Shown here: positions 59,596 to 64,000 of the stretch, piece by piece
How the letters are laid out: every line of letters starts with the position of its first letter
Numbering within the stretch: position 1 is the stretch's first letter
Source of the DNA: a virus
Virus record (IMG/VR): IMGVR_UViG_3300044633_000774
Coordinates: 1-64,000 of that record
Reading direction: 5' to 3' (one strand)
DNA: 64,000 bases
The notes under the pieces: generated by a model
What the model saw: only the letters and a program-made list of their open reading frames with translations
Told to the model about the DNA's origin: nothing
Databases searched by the model: none
Program-made: the position numbers and the translations under genes

Positions 59596-59667
59596 ATGTG
59601 GACTACACCAGCAGCAACAGAAATGCGTTTCGGTTTTGAAGTGACTCTTTATGTAATGAATCGTTAA
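59596..59667 (+). CDS. pqqA: PqqA, precursor peptide of PQQ
   Basis: The 23-residue frame begins MWTTPAATEMRFGFEVT and ends LYVMNR. This is the PqqA pattern, in which Glu-15 and Tyr-19 (E-V-T-L-Y) are joined by PqqE to make the redox cofactor PQQ. AGGAG eight bases before the ATG gives strong initiation, and a terminator follows 18 bases after the stop, so it is a separate, well-expressed unit. No other pqq gene is seen, so host PqqB-E would act on it. PQQ serves methanol dehydrogenase in methylotrophs. Confidence 0.88.
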   Translation: MWTTPAATEMRFGFEVTLYVMNR

Positions 59668-59685
59668 GATTTAACACATGATAAT

Positions 59686-59711
59686 AAAAGCTCTTTTATA
59701 GAGCTTTTTTA
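59686..59711. terminator. Bidirectional terminator between pqqA and HNH gene
   Basis: AAAAGCTC and GAGCTTTT pair around a seven-base loop, with T runs on both strands. The minus-strand HNH gene ends inside it. Confidence 0.85.
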
Positions 59712-60163
59712 TTGGCTCTAGTTTCTGCTAATGTCTTTCTTATTTTTTCTCGTGTTTCTTCAGATACCGCATGCCCTTTTCGACTAGCCGCCCAATTAGC
59801 TATATGTTCTTCAGATTTTACTTTTCCCTTCATTGATGCACTTTGCTTAATAGCTGCACGTTCTAATGTACCATCAGCGCGATGTCTTTCGACTCGTTTC
59901 CTTGCGGCTGCTTTAATATTTTCAATCTGTTCTGGTGTACGCTTTCTACCTTTATTAGCCATACCTTGTTTCATCCTTAATATTTCTTCTTGCCCAATAC
60001 GTCCGGACAATGCTTGCCACGCACAATAGTCTTGCCAATTGCCGTGTTGCTCGTATAATAAGCGATGCGCTTCTGCGTGAGCTTCTACAGTAAGTTCTAT
60101 TAGGTTACTAGGATCGTCAGTGCCGCCTAGGTATTGAGGTAAGATGTGATGTATATGTTTCAT
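59696..60163 (-). CDS. HNH homing endonuclease (short type)
   Basis: The start at 60163 (MKHIHHILPQYLGG) lies five bases after GATAAATA on the minus strand; longer in-frame versions to 60202 are less likely. HHILPQYLGGTDD, NLIELTVEAHAEAHRLL is the HNH core, and NUMOD3-type repeats follow (RTPEQIENIKAAARKR, VSEETREKIRKTL). It shows that the mobile elements of the phage also reach this accessory region. Confidence 0.85.
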   Translation of the reverse strand: MKHIHHILPQYLGGTDDPSNLIELTVEAHAEAHRLLYEQHGNWQDYCAWQALSGRIGQEEILRMKQGMANKGRKRTPEQIENIKAAARKRVERHRADGTLERAAIKQSASMKGKVKSEEHIANWAASRKGHAVSEETREKIRKTLAETRANKKAL

Positions 60164-60168
60164 ACAGT

Positions 60169-60176
60169 TATTTATC
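60169..60176 (-). promoter_or_regulatory. Late-type promoter GATAAATA
   Basis: On the minus strand, five bases before the ATG at 60163; no ribosome-binding site. Confidence 0.5.
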
Positions 60177-60316
60177 ATTGTTACTTCATAACCTATAAAC
60201 AAAACTTATTGCGGTCATTAAAAAATACAATTAAAAAAACCTATTAATCGGGCTTTTTTTATTAAAAATTTTAATATATAATATATGTACATTAACAATT
60301 TAATAAGGAGAAGTAA

Positions 60317-60883
60317 ATGAGTTTAATCGGTAAAGAAGTACAAGCGTTCAAAGCACAAGCATATCGTCAAGGTCAGTTTGTAGAAGTAACAGAGCAAGAT
60401 TTAAAAGGCCATTGGTCAGTGGTGTTTTTCTATCCAGCAGACTTTACATTTGTCTGCCCAACAGAGCTAGCAGACTTGCAAGACGTATACGCTAGTGACT
60501 TTAAAGCATTAGGTGTAGAAGTATACAGCGTAAGCACAGACACACACTTTGTACACAAAGCATGGGCAGATGCTACAGACACAATCCGTAACATCACATA
60601 TACAATGATTGGTGATCCTAATCATCAGCTAAGTGAACAGTTTGGTGTGCTTATTCCTTTAGAAGGCCTGGCTGACCGTGGTACATTTGTTATTGACCCA
60701 GATGGCGTAGTACAGATTATTGAGATTAATCCAGGTGGTGTTGGTCGTGATGCAAAAGAACTATTACGTAAAGTTAAAGCGGCAAAATACACACGTGAAC
60801 ATCCGGGTGAAGTATGCCCGGCTAAATGGCAAGAAGGTAGTGCTACACTAGCACCAAGTTTGGACCTAGTTGGTAAACTATAA
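60317..60883 (+). CDS. ahpC: AhpC-type peroxiredoxin
   Basis: The 188-residue protein has the peroxidatic cysteine in [13 protein letters not shown] near residue 47 and the resolving cysteine in [10 protein letters not shown] near 166, as in typical 2-Cys Ahp[16 protein letters not shown] and [14 protein letters not shown] complete the fold. AATAAGGAG precedes the ATG. It removes peroxides; the reductase AhpF is not encoded nearby. A bidirectional terminator separates it from the cytochrome gene. Confidence 0.96.
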   Translation: MSLIGKEVQAFKAQAYRQGQFVEVTEQDLKGHWSVVFFYPADFTFVCPTELADLQDVYASDFKALGVEVYSVSTDTHFVHKAWADATDTIRNITYTMIGDPNHQLSEQFGVLIPLEGLADRGTFVIDPDGVVQIIEINPGGVGRDAKELLRKVKAAKYTREHPGEVCPAKWQEGSATLAPSLDLVGKL

Positions 60884-60887
60884 AAAC

Positions 60888-60914
60888 AAAAAGCCCCAAT
60901 TAAGGGGCTTTTTA
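60888..60914. terminator. Bidirectional terminator between ahpC and cytochrome gene
   Basis: AAAAAGCCCC and GGGGCTTTTT pair around AATTAA; it serves both convergent genes. Confidence 0.9.
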
Positions 60915-61211
60915 TTACTGCGCTAACACCCATTTAACAAGTGTTTTAATATCTTCGTCTTTAACCTGTGGACTGTGTGCTGGCATAGGCATGGGACCCC
61001 ATACTCCGCTACCACCCTTCTTAACCTTGTCTACTAATTTTGCTTCGACGTCTTGACCTTTGTATTTCTTAGCAACATCTTGATATGATGGTCCTATGAT
61101 TTTACGATCAACTGCGTGACATGCCAGACAACCACTTTTTTGTGCTAGTGCTTGATTAGCATTTGCTGTAATACAACTACCTAATAATAATACTGTTAAG
61201 ATTAATTTCAT
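60915..61211 (-). CDS. Cytochrome c551/c8-type electron carrier
   Basis: The 98-residue protein has a signal peptide (LILTVLLLGSCITANA). The haem site is SGCLACHAVDRKIIGPSYQD, and the distal ligand is the Met of VWGPMPMPAHSP. The end, IKTLVKWVLAQ, is also as in Pseudomonas c551. It is a small periplasmic carrier. In methylotrophs cytochromes of this general kind pass electrons from methanol dehydrogenase toward the oxidase. It lies 1.2 kb from pqqA, which fits a shared purpose, though that is inference. Confidence 0.93.
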   Translation of the reverse strand: MKLILTVLLLGSCITANANQALAQKSGCLACHAVDRKIIGPSYQDVAKKYKGQDVEAKLVDKVKKGGSGVWGPMPMPAHSPQVKDEDIKTLVKWVLAQ

Positions 61212-61338
61212 ATAAACCTTTCATAAAAGTTGGACTTGCATAGTATTTAACACTTAAAATATATTTGATTAAATTTCTCTTGACTTCATGAAACAGTCAT
61301 GCCTACTGCTTATAAATTTTTCTTATTGTCGCCATTTA

Positions 61339-61355
61339 AAAATACAATTAAAAAG
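61339..61355. repeat. Short repeat AAAAATACAATTAAAAA (second copy)
   Basis: The same 17 bases occur near 60220-60237, in both cases just before an imperfect GCC/GGC hairpin. They may mark related terminators or a past duplication. Confidence 0.5.
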
Positions 61356-61373
61356 CCAACTAAGTGGGCTTTC
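61351..61373 (+). terminator. Weak terminator-like hairpin before rpoZ
   Basis: AAAGCC pairs with GGGCTTT with an inner ACT/AGT stem, followed by TCTC and then the promoter of rpoZ. Confidence 0.5.
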
Positions 61374-61375
61374 TC

Positions 61376-61404
61376 TTGACTTTTATTTCTAACGACTGTA
61401 TAAT
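61376..61404 (+). promoter_or_regulatory. Early-type promoter of rpoZ (GACTG class)
   Basis: TTGACT, 17 bases ending in GACTG, TATAAT. It is of the same class as the promoters at 37126 and 37579, 24 kb away. Confidence 0.85.
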
Positions 61405-61436
61405 AGTTGTACTATTAAACAATATAAGGAACAGCA

Positions 61437-61688
61437 ATGAGTTACATCGATAAATTAGGCACAGAAATTGACGTAGATCGGGCATTGGTTAATGTAGGGG
61501 GTAATAGATTTGAAATGATTTTAATTGCCGCTACACGAGCACGTGAGATTGAGTCTACTAGACGTATTGCACAGAATGCTGATTCAAACCTAAAATACCG
61601 TAATCGTACTGTTAGTGCTGCACTGCAAGAACTTGAAGAGGGTAAGATTGGCCGAGAATATTTAGATCGATTACGTCAAAGCAGATAA
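61437..61688 (+). CDS. rpoZ: RNA polymerase omega subunit
   Basis: The 83-residue protein has the omega pattern: NRFEMILIAATRAREIESTR with the ATRAREI signature, then TVSAALQELEEGKIGREYLD. AAGGAAC precedes the start. Omega binds the beta-prime subunit and affects assembly and sigma use. A phage copy with an early-type promoter could adapt host RNA polymerase to phage promoters or to the late sigma factor. Confidence 0.9.
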   Translation: MSYIDKLGTEIDVDRALVNVGGNRFEMILIAATRAREIESTRRIAQNADSNLKYRNRTVSAALQELEEGKIGREYLDRLRQSR

Positions 61689-61699
61689 TAAATAATCTT

Positions 61700-63712
61700 A
61701 TGCTTAAAAAAATCTTACTCTCACCTTGGACTGCGGTCCTAACCCTAGCACTGATTGTCGGTATTACTATTACTGGTCCTACGTTTGTAGAAAGCGTTAA
61801 ATTACGATATTTTGATCAGCTTATTACCAGTCAACCCCCGGTAGAAAATAATATCTACACTGTAAACATAGATGAAGCCACTCTAGACAAGTTTGGACAG
61901 TGGCCATTCAAACGTGATGTTTACGCAGACCTGATCAGCGACCTGTATAGTCATAATGCTGGTCTGGTTGTTTGGACTGTTATGATGCCAGAGACTGATC
62001 GACAAGGTGGTGATGCTTACCTTGCTGAAGCATTAACAGACTTTCCTGTTATCTTAACCAACATGCCCGGCCAAGCAACTAAGAATATTCCACGTAAGCC
62101 AGGTAGTGCTGTTATTGGCTCAGAGTACATTGACACTATTGTACAATATCCAGGCATCATTGCTAACATTCCTAGTTTAGAGCAGAATGCTGTTGGTGTT
62201 GGTATTGCTAACACATTTCCAGAAATAGACGGGGTTAACCGTAGACTGCCATTGTTTGTGGGCTACGACAATAATGTATATCCTAGTATACCATTAGAAG
62301 TTCTGCGAGTCTTAGTCAACACTAATACTTTCCAAGTTAAGTTAAATGCGCAAGGTGTAGAGAAGATGCGTATTCCTGGCTTTAATCCTATCAGTACAGA
62401 CAGTCAAGGACGTATCTGGGTAGACTGGAGTCAGACTAATCGTCAAGTATCGGCAGTTGATTTGCCCGACGATTTTGGTGGCAATATTGTTATTGTGGGC
62501 ACTACAGCCGCAGGTACTAATAATCCTGTAGCAACAAGTAAAGGTAACGTGTGGCCTCAAGATATGCAGGCCGCTGTAATTGGCACATTAGCCAACAATG
62601 TAAACATTGAACGTCCCGATTGGGCACCTGGTGCTGAACTGTTGGCACTTATCGCTATCAGTTTGATCATCTTGTTCTTAAGCCGTTGGGTCTATGTAGG
62701 ACTTGGTGTAGGTATTGTATTAACTGCTAGTTTAATTCCTGCTAGTATGTACCTGTTCTCGCACTACAAATTTTTAATTGATGCTATTGTACCAACGGCA
62801 GGCATAGTTCTAGTTATGCTACATGCTTACGGCGTTAAGTTTGTATCAGAGTTCCTACAGAAACAACAGATCAAGAAACAATTTGGTAGTTATGTTAACC
62901 CTACTATTGTTGAACGCTTGCAAAAGAATCCAGACTTAATTAAGTTAGGTGGTGAACGTCGAGAGTTATCAATTGTTATGACTGACCTACGTGGCTTTAC
63001 TACACTCGGTGAAAGTTTTGGAGATGATGTAGAAGGTCTCACACAGATCATGAACGACTACATGACAGCACTGAGTATTCCTGTACTTAAGAACGACGGT
63101 ACTCTGATTAAGTTCATTGGTGATGCGTCACTACACGTACACGGTGCTCCATTAGATGATGCTAATCACGCCAAGACTGCTGTACAGACAGCACTTGAAA
63201 TGATCAAAGCCATTGAGGACTTTAACGTAGAACTTGTAGCCAGTGGTCGTCCGCCAGTTGGTATGGGTGCGGGTGTCAACACTGGTGAAACCTTAATTGG
63301 TAACATTGGTGCTAAGAGCAAGTTTGGCTATGACGTATTAGGTGACAGTGTAAGTACAGCGGCTCGACTAGAAGGACAGACTAAATCATATGGTGTCCTA
63401 CTAATCATTGGTCCTAAAACTGCTGAGTATTGTAAAGATGCATTTCCTGTAGTATGGCTAGATAACATTGCTGTTAAAGGTAAAACAATTGGTCTTGACA
63501 TTTATACAGTTGGTCGTACTAATCTGTATATGCACGAAGAGTATCGCAAAGAATATACTCGAGGTTCGTGGGGCAAGGCTATTGTATGGGCTAAAAAATT
63601 AGTCAACAACGATGATGTTGATATTAAACATTATTATGAACTAATGATTGAGCGTATGGAACAGGGTGTTCCTGCAAATTTTGATGGAACATATCATGCT
63701 ACGAGCAAGTAG
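61700..63712 (+). CDS. CHASE2-domain class III adenylate/guanylate cyclase
   Basis: The 670-residue protein has one N-terminal membrane helix and a CHASE2 sensor in the periplasm (VENNIYTVNIDEATLDKFGQ, AGLVVWTVMMPETDRQGGDA, YPGIIANIPS). Three membrane helices follow over about 310-395, then a cyclase domain from 425. Metal ligands are in IVMTDLRGFTTLGESF and LIKFIGDASLHVHG. The later motif is GYDVLGDSVSTAARLEG, with Ser where the transition-state Asn normally stands (VNxAAR). The product could be cAMP or cGMP, or the enzyme could be weak. Confidence 0.9.
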   Translation: MLKKILLSPWTAVLTLALIVGITITGPTFVESVKLRYFDQLITSQPPVENNIYTVNIDEATLDKFGQWPFKRDVYADLISDLYSHNAGLVVWTVMMPETDRQGGDAYLAEALTDFPVILTNMPGQATKNIPRKPGSAVIGSEYIDTIVQYPGIIANIPSLEQNAVGVGIANTFPEIDGVNRRLPLFVGYDNNVYPSIPLEVLRVLVNTNTFQVKLNAQGVEKMRIPGFNPISTDSQGRIWVDWSQTNRQVSAVDLPDDFGGNIVIVGTTAAGTNNPVATSKGNVWPQDMQAAVIGTLANNVNIERPDWAPGAELLALIAISLIILFLSRWVYVGLGVGIVLTASLIPASMYLFSHYKFLIDAIVPTAGIVLVMLHAYGVKFVSEFLQKQQIKKQFGSYVNPTIVERLQKNPDLIKLGGERRELSIVMTDLRGFTTLGESFGDDVEGLTQIMNDYMTALSIPVLKNDGTLIKFIGDASLHVHGAPLDDANHAKTAVQTALEMIKAIEDFNVELVASGRPPVGMGAGVNTGETLIGNIGAKSKFGYDVLGDSVSTAARLEGQTKSYGVLLIIGPKTAEYCKDAFPVVWLDNIAVKGKTIGLDIYTVGRTNLYMHEEYRKEYTRGSWGKAIVWAKKLVNNDDVDIKHYYELMIERMEQGVPANFDGTYHATSK

Positions 63713-64000
63713 TTTCATCATACTGCTACTATTCTGCACCGCAGTAGTAGCAAAGCCTATTACTGCTAAAAGTTTTTTAGTAGCAGATAACACAGGCGAA
63801 GTTATACTAGAAAAGAATGCTGATCGTGTACAGCCTATTGCCAGCATTACTAAACTAATGACAGTGATGGTGGTGTTAGATGCCAACCAAAACTTAGATG
63901 AAATGATCACACTTGATCGTAGAATGGTTAATAAGTATCACACTCGGTTACCGCGCAGCGTTAAACAGCTGACTCGTGGTGAATTAATTGATCTTGCTAT
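63696..64000 (+). CDS. D-alanyl-D-alanine peptidase (S11), cut by window end
   Basis: The start at 63696 overlaps the end of the cyclase gene. A signal peptide (FIILLLFCTAVVAKPITA) is followed by SFLVADNTGEVILEKNAD and PIASITKLMTVMVVLDA, whose SITK is the Ser-x-x-Lys catalytic motif of penicillin-binding proteins of the S11 family. RLPRSVKQLTRGELIDLA fits the small endopeptidase type (PBP7-like). The remaining motifs lie outside. It would trim peptidoglycan cross-links in the periplasm, perhaps for lysis or wall remodelling. Confidence 0.88.
   Translation, partial: MLRASSFIILLLFCTAVVAKPITAKSFLVADNTGEVILEKNADRVQPIASITKLMTVMVVLDANQNLDEMITLDRRMVNKYHTRLPRSVKQLTRGELIDLA

Noticed and set aside
50592-64000. 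This end of the window could be host chromosome, since its genes look bacterial.
   Set aside because: The same GACTG-type early promoter, TATAAATA-type late motifs and a short HNH endonuclease of the same family as at 4098 and 7742 occur here, and no change of base composition is visible to the eye. Read coverage would settle it.

Overview
The window is a continuous, AT-rich stretch of a large T4-like (myovirus-type) phage genome. Evidence for this is a T4-style replication and nucleotide set: UvsW-type helicase, clamp-loader small subunit, primase, DnaB-type helicase, NrdA, NrdB, glutaredoxin, a PD-(D/E)XK exonuclease and a DexA-like exonuclease. There are also virion and tail-fibre genes, nine free-standing homing endonucleases and many TATAAATA-type late promoters just upstream of genes. 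No tRNA, rRNA, CRISPR array, integrase or insertion sequence was seen. The host is probably a Gram-negative methylotroph, most likely a betaproteobacterium of the Methylophilaceae type. That is an inference from a phage-borne PqqA peptide, a c551-type cytochrome and outer-membrane porins.

Layout. 1-1.3 kb: end of an AAA+-like ATPase gene and small membrane proteins. 1.3-4.1 kb: SGNH hydrolase-like and glycosyltransferase-like proteins and a HARP-like protein. 4.1-15.4 kb: replication region (UvsW, clamp loader, a very small DnaE-like protein, primase, helicase) interrupted by HNH and GIY-YIG endonucleases. 15.4-22.1 kb: virion or capsid-associated proteins, several sharing an N-terminus that resembles the T4 capsid-targeting sequence. 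22.1-24.6 kb: a split IscU and an IscA. 24.6-34.4 kb: exonuclease, tail spike, ribonucleotide reductase, glutaredoxin, a Sm-like protein, a structural protein and a HExxH protein. 34.3-37.1 kb: a minus-strand operon with a HAD nucleotidase, a DNA methyltransferase and small paralogous proteins. 37.1-38.6 kb: small early genes behind near-consensus promoters. 38.6-45.3 kb: virion proteins including a 1258-residue fibre with a C1q-like tip. 45.3-50.5 kb: ribosomal protein S21, DnaK, Hsp20, ClpS, a nucleotidyltransferase and DexA.

50.6-64 kb is the most unusual part. It holds a curli-type export and amyloid locus (CsgF, CsgG, a curlin-repeat protein, a FecR-domain protein and a curlin-repeat protein with an extra N-terminal domain). 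It continues with two porins, an LpxH-like phosphoesterase, PqqA, AhpC peroxiredoxin, cytochrome c551, RNA polymerase omega, a CHASE2 adenylate/guanylate cyclase and the start of a D,D-peptidase. The same late-promoter motif, an HNH gene of the same family and the same early-promoter type occur here, so I read it as phage and not host DNA.

Two general regulatory patterns stand out. Early-type promoters are TTGAC(A/T), 17 bp, TATA(A/C)T. Late-type promoters are (T/G/A/C)ATAAATA. At about a dozen genes either kind of promoter lies only 4-7 bases before the start codon and no ribosome-binding site is present, so those messages should be leaderless or nearly so.
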